Source of the DNA: Helochares maculicollis
Lineage: Eukaryota > Arthropoda > Insecta > Coleoptera > Hydrophilidae
Length of the DNA: 64,000 nucleotides
NCBI GenBank assembly: GCA_033557835.1
Contig: JAWQRO010000057.1
Span: 1-64,000 of the forward strand
Reading direction: 5' to 3'
Part shown: piece after piece, positions 1 through 13,624 of the stretch
Numbering within the stretch: the first letter of the stretch is position 1
Layout: the number at the start of each line of letters is the position of its first letter
The notes under the pieces: model-generated
The model's input: only the letters and a program-made list of their open reading frames with translations
Database searches by the model: none
Told to the model about the DNA's origin: nothing
Position numbers and translations under genes: made by a program

Positions 1-1516
1 AAAAATAAATAACGCACCTACAATGATTCTATATCGCGATATACTGGCAGGCATTTTCCTATACGAATACCTCAAACCTTGGCAAAGGGTAATAAAACGT
101 CAAAACGATGCGTAGCATGCTTATCTAAGTCTATTCGATTCAATGCCATATTTGTAAGGTAGCATTATGTATTGATCATTTCAAAGAATACCACGAAAAG
201 TAATTTAATTAAATTTTCGTTGTATTATAAATAATTTTATTTCATTTATAAAAAAAATATTTCTGTTTGTGTAAAAAAAAATAAAATGTTTGATGTAAAC
301 TATTGCGTATTAGTTGTTTTAGACACTATTTTTGACAAAATTCATAAAAATTTTCTCAACGTCGGTTTCACACCCATATGCGCAACAGTGCGCGGCCTAA
401 GTAGAGCGATGATGCAAATGGATTAAGGTAAAAAACATTTCAAAGCTCTCAGATGTTAGTGTCATTACAGATTACTGTTGGAGAATCCATAGGAAAATAG
501 ATGTAATTCCTTAGTAAAATCATATAATACATTGATTTGATTTGCATGATATTTATTTATAGGTTTTTGGTCATTGCGAATATTTAATTAAATTTAATGA
601 AAAAATTATCACTAACCAGTATATTAAAATAATAATTCTTACTATTTTCAGAAAGTACCAACTATATTGTCTAAACTGTTCAAAGTACATAATAATAAAA
701 GTTAGTTAATTGAACAGTTAAGAAAATCAATGGCCATGAGGTTCTTAATAAATTCGCATAAGCCTTTTTCACAATGGTTTGGGGATAAATCTCACCATTT
801 ATAGCATTCCTACTAGCTGCGTATAAGAAGCTCTAATATCATAATAAAATAAGCAGCCTTTGTGAAGTATGCTAGAAAATAAAGCAGCCTAACCAAATGC
901 ACATTAGGTTGATCTAGCTTGAAATATTTATCAAGAATTTTGAGAAAATTCGATGTAAACAGTTTGGTATTTATAATAGGCCATGCCAAGTGATAGCTTG
1001 TATTTTGTTGACTGTCCCTATTTTCGTTGTACTTTAAAATTATGTATTCTAATTTTATATTTTTAATACCTTATAAAGGATTTAAATAATATTTTCATAT
1101 TGATAGCAAAATGAAATTGTAGTAGAAAATCCATTATGTATAATATTGCATCTATAAATTTAAGTAAATAAAAATAGTAGCTTAGCAATTAATTTCTGCT
1201 AGATATTTTTGAACTGTTCAATACACGAATAGAATGGCGTACAAAAATAAAATATATCCATTTAACTGTAAACAGATAATAGATAAAACAGATAAATAAT
1301 TAAAGATTTATATCGCATTATATTTCATGCACTTGTTATATTGTAACATATGCACTTTTTAAGAATAGCACCTTTTAATTGTCTAAAGTAATTCTTAGCC
1401 TGTTGATGATTTTAACAGAAAAAAATATTAACGATCTTTGACACATTAAAGATATCTAGGCCAAGTTTAGAGTTAAAAATTTGTTAACAAAATATACCTA
1501 CAATTTTAATATCTTT
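1..1516. other. Gene-free AT-rich flank
   Basis: No open frame, RNA gene or recognisable transposon protein is visible here. It lies downstream of the ZFYVE19-like gene and may include its 3' UTR if the polyadenylation signal overlapping the stop codon is not used. Confidence 0.5.
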
Positions 1517-1521
1517 TTATT
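1516..1521 (-). terminator. Polyadenylation signal overlapping the stop codon
   Basis: On the minus strand AATAAA contains the TAA stop of the ZFYVE19-like gene (stop at 1517-1519). No other canonical signal was seen within a few hundred bases downstream, so the 3' UTR may be extremely short. This is a motif match only. Confidence 0.4.
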
Positions 1522-4500
1522 TAGGCTTATAGCTAACAACTCGGTGATCAGTATCACCCCAATTTTTATGCACTTCCTTATTACAGCTTGCACAATATAA
1601 ATCACCATCACAGTCTAAACAACGGTACTTAGCATCATTATTACAGAGCACGCACCAAGGCATTTCAGGAGTGGAAGCTCCATCTCGGTCATCACTTTCG
1701 TTGGATAGTGAATTTGAAGGAACTTTAGTAACAGGTATTGGGCATCTTTCATCTAATGCCACTTCGTCCATTATCTACATAAATTAGTTAGTGTAATCAA
1801 TGAATTAAAGTAACTACTTACAATTAGGTTAAGTGTACCTTTCTAGTTATCCTATCTACTTCTTCTTCAGAACTAGATGAGTCATGTAAATTACTTATAT
1901 ATGGTCCTTCATTTGGTCGAACACCCTGTTCCCTTAAACTAGCCAACCGAGCTTCTATTTCTCCTTGTGGATTGTGCGACAGTTCAATTTCCCGTTCACT
2001 GGCAAAATAATTTAATAATGCGTCGACTTTCTGTTGATCAGATCTAGTATCAGGTGCAAAATGCTGCAATTAAGATGTTTTTAATGAATTTTTTAATCAA
2101 TTTATGTCATAATATTAAAAAAAGGTTTAATGTATTAATTTGCCGAATGAAAAATGACATTTGACCGTAATTGTATACAATAATGAAAAAAAAATGATAT
2201 CGATGAAGGAGTCCAGATAATATCATATGCTACAATGACAGAAAAGCAACAAGTGGTATCGGAAATTATTACTACATTTACTCTTAGAACCAACTATAGG
2301 AAATATGCACCAGAAAATCCAAAAACAAAATAGAGGTAAGAAAATTTCAGGATCTTGTTATCAAATATTTGTTCTTGAAAAATACTGCATCTGACAATAA
2401 TAAAAACAAAATGAAAAAACTTTCATCAATTAGAGAATAGTAAGGATTAGCACTATGTGCGTATATTTTTATGTTGTGTATCTTATATTTATACACAAAA
2501 GCATACCGATCACCCAGATCACCAAGATTACATGGCAATAAACATGTTAATTAAGCATATGTATCATATAGATTAATGCATTCAGAAAAAAAGAGTTCAT
2601 AAATTAATGTTGCATTACTTTATGGACCGACTTGATTTTATGTCTTTGATGAATGATTGCATTAAACGTAATTAAATAGCTATAGCAGTAACAGTGCTGC
2701 ACTTACTTGTTTGCTAGGGCCTTCAACGTAATTATTTTCTCCTTTTAAAGAAGCCAACCGCCTTCTCAACTCAGTTTCACTTGGTGGGGGAAACTTGTTT
2801 TTATCCTCTTTCAGTTTTTCCAAACGATCTATCAGCTGCTGGTCGGCCACCGAAAGACCTTTTCGTAAATTTTGAAGCTTTGGGTCAGTTTTGTACATGG
2901 TAATCGGTGGTGCTGTGGGATTTTCCAAAGCTTCCAGTCTCCTGTTTAGATAATACGTATTTCAGTATTAGAATAAATGATATTATTAAGTAGTTACCTT
3001 AGAAGATACTTTTGGTACAATTTACGGGAATTATGGAATAGGGGTTTTTGGATAGGTTTACGCAAACTAACAGAAAAATAAAATATGTTCATATCAATCA
3101 TTAGTATTTTTTATTCTTGCATATATATATATAAGTGGGGTAAGTATGTAATGGTGTTATGATGCCCAAGTCCCTTGATAAGCTGGAATGCACTGGATTA
3201 TTATTTCAATATTTAACATTGTATATAAATTTCACATAATAATCCTGCATGGTTTAGCAAATTAACCTACTATATTGTTTCCCCCTGTTTCAGTTGCAGT
3301 CGTACTTTCATATGATTGTTTTTGCAGTGATCTACAACAATTTACTCCTTTCTTTGCAAAAACATCGGCATTGACAAAAGCATATTTTTCATGTTATTCT
3401 GCCAGCAGACTTTCTAAAAGATTTGGAATGCATTTTTCTTGGTTTGTGACTGCGAAACAGGCTAGATTTCGTAAATTACGTTGGGGTAAGTACACATATA
3501 TGTGAAAACTTTGGCGATTCAAATATATATAGGAAAGTTAGATAATATAGCTTATGGATAAATATTTGAACAAAGGACATTACCTTTATGTAAACAATTT
3601 GTATACAAGCCCTGCTTTATTTTCTTATATTCATAAAATTAACACTAATGCATTTGGTACTGTAAAGGTTAACAGAAAGGACAAGTCTAGTATGAATAAA
3701 AATCAAGGCCAATCAGAGCATTGGCATAACGAGACTATGATTGCTATAAAATAGCACGGCAAGCATGATGCAAGACCGGAAAATGAAATGGTTTAAGTCA
3801 AGATAACAATAGAAACATTGCCGAAAATATTACTAAACCCAAATGTATTATCGACTACAACCAAAACAAGAGGCCATTGACAAAACTAATTTATTTTTAA
3901 GCTCAATTGAATCAGTGCGCAAAGGTGTTAAATATTATAAAAAGGTTCTATTAAACCTTTTGATGTTAAACGCATTTGTTATCTACAAAGGAACTACTGG
4001 GTCATACCAATGGCAATATTTTAACTAAACAGGGCAAAACAGCTGCTTGAGAAATAACACAAAGTTTTGCCTCGCTCACGAATAGCGATTGGAAAAAGCT
4101 ACTTCAATGGTACGTCTCACTGAGAGACATTTTCTAACATACATTCCATCAACAGACAAAAAAATATAATAAATAATGTCATGTGTGTAAGAAAGAAACA
4201 AAGAATTGAAAGTAGATATATCTGTGAATTAGTTTTTTGTCATTCATTTTTATATTTAGAAAGAATTGTACTTTATTTGATATATTTTAGTATTAATGTT
4301 TCGTGTTTATTTACATAGCTTTAGTATTTTCTGAAATTAAAACTTTCCAACTGTTTTTATTGAATTATGGAAATGTATGCTTGTAGCGAGTATACTCGTG
4401 ACGCTTAAAAATAGTGTGCACTGCTGTTACCCAGTGCTAAGACAAATCACGCATTAAAAAATGTGTGAAGTAAAATTGTATTACAATTAGAATGTTAACA

Positions 4501-6007
4501 ATACTAATTCCTAAAACTTATATTACAAATATGCAAGCCAAAATAATATAGTAATGATAATAAAAAATGTTAACTTTTTTATATACATGATAATAAAAAT
4601 GCTTAACTTTTCTATGTACATTTTGATAATTTCTCATGCTATTAATGATAATTTCCGACATCTTTGAAATTTGCCAGTGCTTAGCTTGTCTATTATTCAA
4701 CTATAAAACTTTAAAATATGTTGCATGTGTTCATAAGGATTCCACGTAAAGTTGAAAATTAATTAGTATAATGACCAGTTTTTGAATAGTATGCCTGTTA
4801 TCTTTTACTATAAATGAACTACTTTTCAATCCTGCAATTATATGTAAGATATGAAAAACAAAAGTAATTCCAGTTACTACAAAATTCTAAGATAATGCTA
4901 ATGAGTTTCACTCATTAGAATATATTGGATTTATGGGGCAATTACAGAATAAGTATGTTTTACAGATACTTCAATATATATATACGTTCAACATTACAAC
5001 ACATTTTTTAAGAATTTTCCTTCTTGTTTAGTACATACTTAAAGTATTTTGAAGCATACTTTTAAATATTAATTAAGATAATGTGTAATTCCTTGTGATT
5101 TCATGTGTTTATAACCAAAAAATCTAAGATTTGCAGGAAGCCTCACTTTCAGATATCCGATTTATAGAAATCTACTTATTTAATGGAGTAATATATTCAA
5201 ACTTGTACACATAAACAAGCACAGTAGGATTTATTATTTTCTTTCACAAAATATGCTACTTACACTAAGGTGTCGCTATAGAACTGTTCAAACTATAATT
5301 TATTCAAAAAATCACCTGTTTCGCTAAATCATAAAATTCAAGTAAATAAGTCCTTTACGGACATCATATATATCAAAAATCGCTAATTATAAGAGTTTCA
5401 GATGATCCTAATTTAATCATTCGCTCTTTGATTGGATTTGAAAATTCATTCATTTGACGACACACTTGTTCTCTAATATTGTGTGCAACTGTAGATGTTT
5501 TTATCAAAACGATTTAGCAAACTCAAATAGAATACTCGGTGTTTTTTAAAGCACACAGAAAAGCATACCGCAACTAAAGTTTAAATTTCATACTGATTCT
5601 AATTAATGTTTGGTAGGCAGATTTCTACACATTTAAAGGGAAATTATTGTTCAGATATTAAAAGGATGAAACAGACATGCAAAGGGATTCATTATAACCA
5701 CAATTTAATATACGACTTACTTCAAGTAGGCATCAGGAGGAGGAGGTCCAGCCTGATTAGAGCTAGGGCCTGCATTGTTTAAAGCATTGTAACATGTCCT
5801 GCATACATTGTATTCTCCATTTCCTTTGCTTGGTACCTTTGATTTTTGTTTTAAGCACTTATTACAAAAAGAGAGGCCACAGCTAGAGCAGCTCATCTAT
5901 AAACAATTAAGTAGCATACTAATTATTAGATATTTTAAATACATTGTCCACAATATTACCTCTTTGTGAAAGAAGTTGAATTTTGTATTACAATGATTGC
6001 AAGACAT
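1517..6007 (-). CDS. Zfyve19: ZFYVE19/ANCHR-like abscission checkpoint regulator, 5 exons
   Basis: Exons on the minus strand are 5960-6007, 5721-5896, 2707-2941, 1839-2063 and 1517-1774. They join in frame to 313 aa. Residues 1-51 form an atypical FYVE-type zinc finger with eight Cys in four CxxC pairs (3/6, 19/22, 27/30, 48/51) and an FFHKE segment before the second pair, as in vertebrate ANCHR. The middle carries three helical motifs of the form LxxRLxxLK (about 111-119, 132-141, 188-197), resembling the MIT-interacting motifs that bind VPS4. Residues 268-292 (PWCVLC ... CDGDLYCASC) are the B-box-like finger typical of the ANCHR C-terminus. The family delays abscission by retaining VPS4 at the midbody ring during cytokinesis; that role is known for the vertebrate protein and inferred here. 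The start is the first Met before the first CxxC. Intron 2 (2942-5720) holds a piggyBac relic. Confidence 0.93.
3291..3484 (+). other. Isolated plus-strand exon-like segment in a minus-strand intron
   Basis: A good acceptor (pyrimidine run ending in cag at 3290) and a strong donor (GTAAGT at about 3485) bracket a stretch open in one frame, on the strand opposite to the host gene. The encoded peptide (about 64 aa, with ALTKAYFSCY, RFGMHFSWF and ARFRKLRW) matches no family I recognise. It could be a captured exon, part of the neighbouring transposon, or chance. Confidence 0.2.
3554..4028 (+). mobile_element. piggyBac-like transposase relic
   Basis: Two open segments match the piggyBac DDE domain. 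Positions 3554-3754 encode a YLNKGHYLYVNNLYTSPALF-type block followed by GTVKVNRKDK, corresponding to the family's GH.LYMDNFYTSP...GTVR.NRKG. Positions 3843-4028 encode a segment like the family's DQ..S.Y...RK..KWYKK.F.HLLD....NA...YK. The usual W codon after IAIK at 3751 is now TAG and the frame shifts several times, so it is dead. It sits in intron 2 of the ZFYVE19-like gene in the opposite orientation. Terminal repeats were not located. Confidence 0.75.
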
Positions 6008-6320
6008 TTTAATCACACGTAATAACAACAACAAATATATTTTTTCTAACTGATGCACGTCATTTGGGAAATAGGCTTTGGAATTGATTAATTTTTTTTC
6101 TTAAGTTGCAAAATTGTTTCTATATAATCATGACTAAAAACATCAGACTATCGGAAGTTGTAGTCATTCATGTGAGGACGTAGTAACTTTATCATTTCTA
6201 CATTGGTTATTGTTTTGCTTCTATCTCACTATTTCAAGTTAGATCTGACAGCTGTCAAAATAAAAATGGAATTTTTATGCGGTAACTAGATTTTCAATTG
6301 ATATTATTTCTAAATTAAAT
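6008..6320. promoter_or_regulatory. Putative bidirectional promoter, ZFYVE19-like / alpha-mannosidase II
   Basis: The start codons of two divergent genes are only 505 bp apart (6007 on minus, 6513 on plus). The spacer holds an inverted CCAAT box (ATTGG at 6202-6206) and an E-box-like CAGCTG near 6250. A likely non-coding first exon of the mannosidase ends at about 6319, before GTAAGT, and is spliced to the acceptor at 6479-6480. No TATA box stands out. Promoter function is inferred from gene arrangement. Confidence 0.5.
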
Positions 6321-6512
6321 GTAAGTATATATTTGTAACAGGTTTTTTTAGTAAATTATCGATCACGTTGATAAATTATCTAAATTTAATATACGACTCT
6401 GCTCGTCACTGATGTTATCTTATTAAATACATAGTCTAAAGAATAAATGCATGTGTATACTTAATTTAAATTTGTTTTAGGTGATCCGATATATTTTTCA
6501 TTTTTTTTAAAT

Positions 6513-9500
6513 ATGATGCGGCTTAAGCGGGCTGTTGCAATATGTGGTATATTTTTATTTTTATGTGCCATATTTATGGTATACTTAACCATGGATTTGA
6601 AAGTATTTCCTACCAAAAAAATTTCAATTACCCAAGAATATCAAGAGGTAAGTTTTGAACCATTTATTGTCTTCCAAGGTAATTTTGATAATGATTTAAA
6701 AAATATAAAAACAATGTCTTGAAAACTATATATTAATCGCTTTAAGTAAATTTGCTCCTACTGACAACATTACTCTATTTTTAACTTATCAATATTCAAA
6801 AATGCAAATTTAGCGGTAGAGGTATTCCCACATTCCATTGTGTAATTGTGTAACATTGATAAATGAAATGCTCGCTTAAACTTATCTCTATGGATTTGAA
6901 AAATTAATTTACATGGTATGCTTAATTACAGAATAAGTGGTTACATTTTGAAGATAGACTGAAAAAGCTAGAAAAAGATCTAAACAAACACCATGAAGCT
7001 GTTGGTGAAATTAAAAACGCATTGAGATTAATGATTCCTAGTCCAAGTACGAATATAAAAAATTCAAGTGTCTTTGCTAACTTGCCCTACTTTAGCAACA
7101 AACTACCGGCTTCCGAAATTATTTATGAAAGTTCATGTCCCATCCAGCTGGGATTCTCTCCTAGAGTAAACGTTCAGGTAAGCAGTTATGTGTATTTCAA
7201 TTTGAAATATCTTATGACTATGCTATTTGTTCCACTGGAATCATTGCATGCTGCTAAGTATTAACATTTGTTTACAGATGTGACATATCTCTTAATCTTT
7301 ATTACAAAAGTACACCTTTTAATACAATTGTAATTCTTTACTGCCACTTAATAGTGGTAATTAATTTTCATCAAATGCATCTTCGCATTTTGAAGGCTCC
7401 TGAATCTATTTTAACCATTTTTGGAATGATGCCTGTGCTTTTTAATTTTGAAAATTTCATAATTAGTAAGTAAGCCTTGCAATAAAAGTATTTCTAAAAT
7501 GATATAAAAAATGCTAACTACCTGTAACAAATAGTTCTGTCTAAAATAGAAAACTGGTAGTGGAGCTTTATCTGTATAACAACGATTTTTTTTTGTTATG
7601 AATTTACATAGCTAAATTGGGCCTAATGCAAAAAGTTTTTACAAGTGATCAATATGAGAAACTACTATTACCTAAAGTTTCATTAAAGCTAGCACCTTCA
7701 AATATCTAATAAAAAAGAATAAAATATTTTTTATGAACTCACTGTATTGTTGAATATATGTGTTGAAGTGCATGTAAATTAACAAAATTTTAAATTTTAT
7801 TATTATTTGTATAATATCCTAGCATGCTAATAGTTGGAAAAGATGACAAAAATTGTGAGTAGTTCGTAAAAACTTAGTTTTAGAGTTAATTTTTAATGAA
7901 CAGAATCTTTCAAAACCCTTTGTGTGAATATTATTTTTTTTTAATTTTTATACAGTTTTGATTTGAACATACCTACGAAATTGATAGCGAAACTTGAAAA
8001 CGGAAAAACATATTTTGCCATTTATTCTATATAATAATTCTGAATGATATATTTTTATGGAATAATTTTGTTTCTCTATGTATTTATCTGTACAATATTT
8101 TTAATTTTATTATTAAATAGTTATAGGGATTATATTTTGCTCCATCTACTTTTTGTTTCATATTTCTAAAGATAAGAGAATAAGTCTGTGTTTTATCTGC
8201 GACAAATTTTGCCTAATTTAGACTTAAAAAAAATCGATATCGATTATGAGATTTATTGATGTTGTAAAAATATTCCATTGGCATAGCCATTTATTATTTG
8301 CATGTTTTCAAGCCACCAATTTTGAGAAGTAATTTGAAAAAGTACCAACAATTTACACATTTTAGAAATGACTGTTTTTTGCAAGACACTTTTTTGATTT
8401 CATTTCCTTAAACAAAAACATTTACTGAAAATTTCTAGCCAGCAATATTGCAGTTACTCAATTTTTGAAAACTTACACTGGTGCATCTAAAAATTATTTT
8501 ATTACTATTATAACTTATGAGCAATTTTATTATACCCCATTTAATTTCAAATCAATTTTTTTAATATGCTATAGAAATTAGTATTCCCCTGTTGGACAAA
8601 ATTATTATCTTATCAACAGCTACATTTTTTAATTGGATAGTAGACTGAATTTTTCGTTTAATTAATTTACAAATTTTTCACATCCGGCCATAATCTTCTT
8701 TATTTAAAGCATTATTGTTATCAAATAGAATAGATTGGAAAATATATAAAAATTGATTGCGTAGCATACTATCATTGATTATTTTTAAACTAATAATAAT
8801 TTAATGCGTCCTTTTAGAAAGTGTAAAATCTAAAATATTAACAGAATCTCCAGGTTTCTAGCAACCAACACATCTCGTTCAGTGTTTCCTTTTGAAACTT
8901 ATATAATTGCGTCAATTTGATCCTAAATCTAGACTAGAAATAAAGTATTAAAGAGCCAGTAAAACAACAATAAAATAAAATCAGGTTGATGCCAGTATTA
9001 TACATTGTTTTTTGAAATATAATTATATAAATTGATATTAATGTTCTTGCTTTTCATGTATGAATATAAAACACTCAAAATACTTTGAAATCAATTATTT
9101 TGTGAGGGAATGATTTGAAGCTAGTGTTGAAGAATAAGTCTAAATAATTGCAATATTCCTGCCATTTTTTAATGGTTTCCACTTACTGTTATATTAATGA
9201 AATGATCATTTCTTGCAGATGCTAGATATGTATAAAGAATTAAAATTTGATAATCCTGATGGTGGGGTATGGAAGCAAGGTTGGCGGATTGAGGTGAACG
9301 AAAACAGTTGGAATAAACAACATAAGCTAAAAGTTTTTGTCATTCCTCATTCCCATAATGACCCAGGGTGGGTCAAAACATTCAAACAATATTATGCCTC
9401 ACAAACTAAGCACATATTAAATAATATGATTGAAAAATTAGGCGATGACCCCAGAAGAAAATTCATTTGGGCCGAAATCTCATTTTTTGCCATGTGGTGG

Positions 9501-12500
9501 GATGAATTGAGTAATTCAGCAAAAGAAGTTGTTAAAAAGTAATATTAGTTTAACATTCTGCATTACTACCTTACATATTTTTACAGATGATATAATTAGC
9601 AATATTAAATTGTAGGTATGTTCGTAATAATCAATTGGAATTTGTAACAGGAGGTTGGGTTATGAATGATGAAGCAAACTCCCATTGGCTATCGACAGTG
9701 CACCAAATTACCGAAGGCCATCAATGGCTACAGCGCAATTTAAATTATACACCTCAAAGTGGCTGGTCCATTGATCCGTTTGGTATGAGTCCCACTCAGG
9801 CATTATTATTAAAGGAAATAGGATTGCAAAACATGTTAATACAGAGAGTTCACTATTCGGTAAAAAAGCAATTAGCAATGAATAAAAATCTTGAATTTAG
9901 ATGGAGACAAATTTGGGGTAAGTGAAAAATAAAATACACTAGTCGATGACAACGACAAATCTCTTAAGATAATATTTGATTCTGAGAACAAGGCTTTCTT
10001 TAATTCATATTGATCTGTTTGCCCCAAATATTGAAGACTAATATTCTGCACAACATTGCCTATGAATTCGGAGAAGATTATTATTATATAATATTTATAA
10101 TATTTTGAAAGTTTGCAAATGCACAAGAATTACTCAAAGATATGTTCATACAAATTTTTGAAAAAACGTTTAAACATTTTTAAATGCTTTATCTTTATTT
10201 TACATTAAAACACTCCCAATATTAATTTTGAAGCCAAAATATAACTTGATTTATTTCTATCTTAACCATTATTTTTTGTATTTAAACTAGATTTATTACA
10301 ATAATTACTTCATAGAATAATAATATTGTTAGATGGATCAGGCAAGACTGATATGTTTACTCACATGATGCCTTTCTATTCTTATGATGTGCCTCATACA
10401 TGTGGACCTGACCCAAAAATTTGCTGCCAGTTTGATTTTAAACGCTTGCCAGGGCACGGAGTGTATTGCCCATGGAAAATAGCTCCGCAACCTATCACCG
10501 AAAAAAATGTAGCTCAAAAGTAAGAATTGTAAATTGCGGATGTCAAAAGTTTATCTACAATATATTAATTTGCAGAGCGGAACTCTTGCTAGATCAATAT
10601 CGTAAAAAATCGCAACTTTATAGGACCAATGTTGTCCTAGTTCCTTTAGGTGATGATTTTAGATATGACCATCCAACAGAATGGGATGTGCAATTTGAAA
10701 ATTATCAAAAACTCTTTGATTATATGAATTCTAACATGAAGCTGCATGTGAAAGCGCAATTTGGGACATTAACTGATTATTTCAATGCACTAGCTGCAGA
10801 GAAAAGTAATGGAGATTTCCCATTACTTTCTGGAGACTTCTTTACTTACGCAGATCGTGAGGATCATTACTGGAGTGGTTATTACACTTCTCGGCCATAC
10901 TATAAACGAACAGATAGAGTTCTCTTGCATTACATTAGAGCCGCTGAAATTATTCTCACGCAGGCCCATTTAAGTGGTAAATCTGGATATCAGTGGATTA
11001 TTGATAAAGATGTCGGCTTAGAAAAAACATTAATGGAAGCAAAGCAGACTCTGTCTTTGTTTCAACATCACGATGGCATAACGGGAACTGCTACGGATTT
11101 TGTAATGGTGGATTATGGAAAAATGTTATGGAAAGCAATACAGGATACACAAAATATTATACAGTTATGTACAAATTTGTTATTAAATGGACCAGATGCT
11201 GATGTTCAAGGAACAGAAACAATACATTATCAAGTTGATGATGTGCGACATACTTATGATACTCTTGAAGAAAAGCATACTATTACAATAGGGCCAGAGC
11301 TAAGTACAAAAAGAATAGTTATTTATAACTCTTTATCATTTACTAGAGTTGAAGTTGTTACTTTCTTTGTATCAACACCTTTTGTAGAGGTTTTAGATTT
11401 AACAGGAAAAAGAGTTCAATGTCAAATGTCACCTGTATTTGAATATGGAGCTATGATGTCTACTTCGAAATATCAGTTGTCCTTCATAGCAAATGTACCT
11501 GCCCTGGGGTTGATTACTTATCTTATTCATGCTGTTGCAGAGTTGGAAGTTCCTGAGTAAGTCGGCTGCTTTATATTTTAATTTATAGAAGTAAAACAGT
11601 TTTCTATATTTGAGACGGCACAATTATTAATTATTACAAAATTTTAGGGAGACCAAATTTTCTGATATAAAGATATATAACCAATATGCAGATGTAGCAG
11701 CACCAATTGGATTTCCCAGCATCAATGTGTCACCAACAGCAAGCGATTTTTCGATTCAAAATGCAAGAGTTACAGCATCCTTTAATAAGTTGGGTCTGAT
11801 AAAAGCCATAAAACTTGGCCCTTATGTAATGCCGGTGCATTTAGATTTTGCTAAATATGGTGTAAGGCAATCACAAGAAAGAAGTGGTGCCTATTTATTC
11901 TTACCGGATGGAGATGCTCAACCATTGCAGATTGATAGTCCCATAGTAAAAGTATTACAAGGTCCAATATTTTCTTCCGTTATTGTTCAAATACCATGTG
12001 TACACCATACTGTAACTTTATATAATACAGCAGGTGCTGATTCTTTAGGGCTGGAAATTCAAAATGTAGTGGACATAGCGAAAACTTCAAATTATGAACT
12101 AGTTATGAGATTGTCAACTAATATTAATAATACAGATGAATATTTCACAGATTTGAATGGTTATCAAGTAAGGTTGCATAAGTATATGTCTAAATTGGTT
12201 ATTAACACTGAATATTTTCAGGTCATACGAAGAAAACGATTTGCTAAGCTTCCAATCCAAGGAAATTATTATCCAATGCCAACTTTAGCTTATATAGAAG
12301 ACAAAACTACTCGATTAACAGTAGTCACAGGTAGCCCGGTAGGAAGTGCTTCATTAAGAGAAGGGCAAATTGAAATGATGTTGGATAGACGTTTGAATCA
12401 AGATGATAATAGAGGGTTAGGCCAAGGAGTCTTGGATAACCATCCAACTAGACATATATTCAGAGTTTTGCTCGAAAAGAAAACACATAAGTGTCAAGCA

Positions 12501-13624
12501 ACTGTAGAAAACCACCCAGCTGGTTTTGCCACTTTATCATCTCACGTTGCATCTGAGACATTATTAAATCCGCTGATAAAGTTGTTGAGATTTGAAGACG
12601 AAGGAGTCACTTCGCAACCAGGATACACTCCTGTTCTTACTGATTTTGGAGTGGATTTTAGCCTCTCTAGTTTAAAAACTGGAATTACCTTACATAATCG
12701 TGATTACATAGGCCTTGTACTAAATAGAAAATACCTTGATGTATGCTTTGCAGATGCTGTTTTGCTAAAACAGTTTCCTTTAAGTCACGGAACAGTAAGT
12801 ACTATTTTTATTGGTACCTGATTAATTTGACTTTAAATTAAAAAAATGTTTGGCACAAGGAGCCATTTTAACAATCAATATTCATTTGTATAAATTTATA
12901 ATTCAGTTTTGTCACTTCTCAGTATTAATAGATAAATTAATAAAATCTCCAATTACCAGTATTTACATAATCGTTAAAGATGCAGCTAAAACTGTTCTCT
13001 TTGATGTTTATTTCAATAATTATTATTTGAATAGTAATTATCTGAGTTTACTCGTTAATTAGTTGCTTGTTTGCTCATTTATATAATACAAAATTAATTA
13101 GAAACTCACTCATTTTATTTATTCTTGGAACATTAGCTATTACTTTTTCTCATCATCATTTATTTAAGCAGTTCAGTTAACCATATTGTTTAAACATAAA
13201 AAAGATGCAAATTAGTAACATGATGTTCAAAATAATTTAAATATGTATACAAAAAAATTAAATCACTGAATAGGGTTGGCATTGCTTATTGGATATGGGA
13301 AAGTATCTAATAAATAAACAATAAAGGTGATAATTATCAGTTAACACAAATGAACTGAAAAATAACTTGAAATATTATAAATTATTCCAAGGAAAATTGT
13401 TGATAGTGGATCTATGTATTAATACTTTACTTATTTTAATGCTTAATAATGTAAGCATTTTGTAATTTTTTCAGGTAAATATTAGTGCTCTTCTTCCAAC
13501 ACAAGAATATACCAAACTAAATCAAGCAACACTATCTTTTCTTTACATGAAAAATCCTGTCGATTTGAAAGGAGAAATTTCAATATGTCCAATGGAAACT
13601 CAAGCATTTTTATTACACAGGTGA
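6513..13624 (+). CDS. alpha-Man-IIa: Golgi alpha-mannosidase II, 8 coding exons
   Basis: Exons are 6513-6647, 6932-7177, 9219-9538, 9616-9917, 10333-10519, 10576-11556, 11648-12794 and 13475-13624, joining in frame to 1155 aa, close to the usual 1110-1150 aa of the family. Residues 7-26 are a type II signal anchor, followed by a coiled stem. The glycoside hydrolase family 38 domain starts near residue 165. PHSHNDPGW (170-178) supplies the zinc ligands, GWSIDPFG (283-290) the nucleophile Asp (about D287), and HHDGITGT (561-568) the later zinc-ligand His. [10 protein letters not shown] (482-491) and PHTCGPDPK are further signatures. The enzyme trims two mannoses from GlcNAcMan5GlcNAc2 in the medial Golgi during N-glycan maturation. 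The Met at 6513 is chosen because it directly precedes the membrane anchor and an upstream acceptor. Paralogues such as alpha-Man-IIb cannot be excluded. Confidence 0.95.
7178..9218 (+). other. Intron 2 of alpha-mannosidase II
   Basis: About 2 kb of AT-rich sequence between a GTAAGC donor and a cttgcag acceptor. I see no coding or repeat feature in it. Confidence 0.6.
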
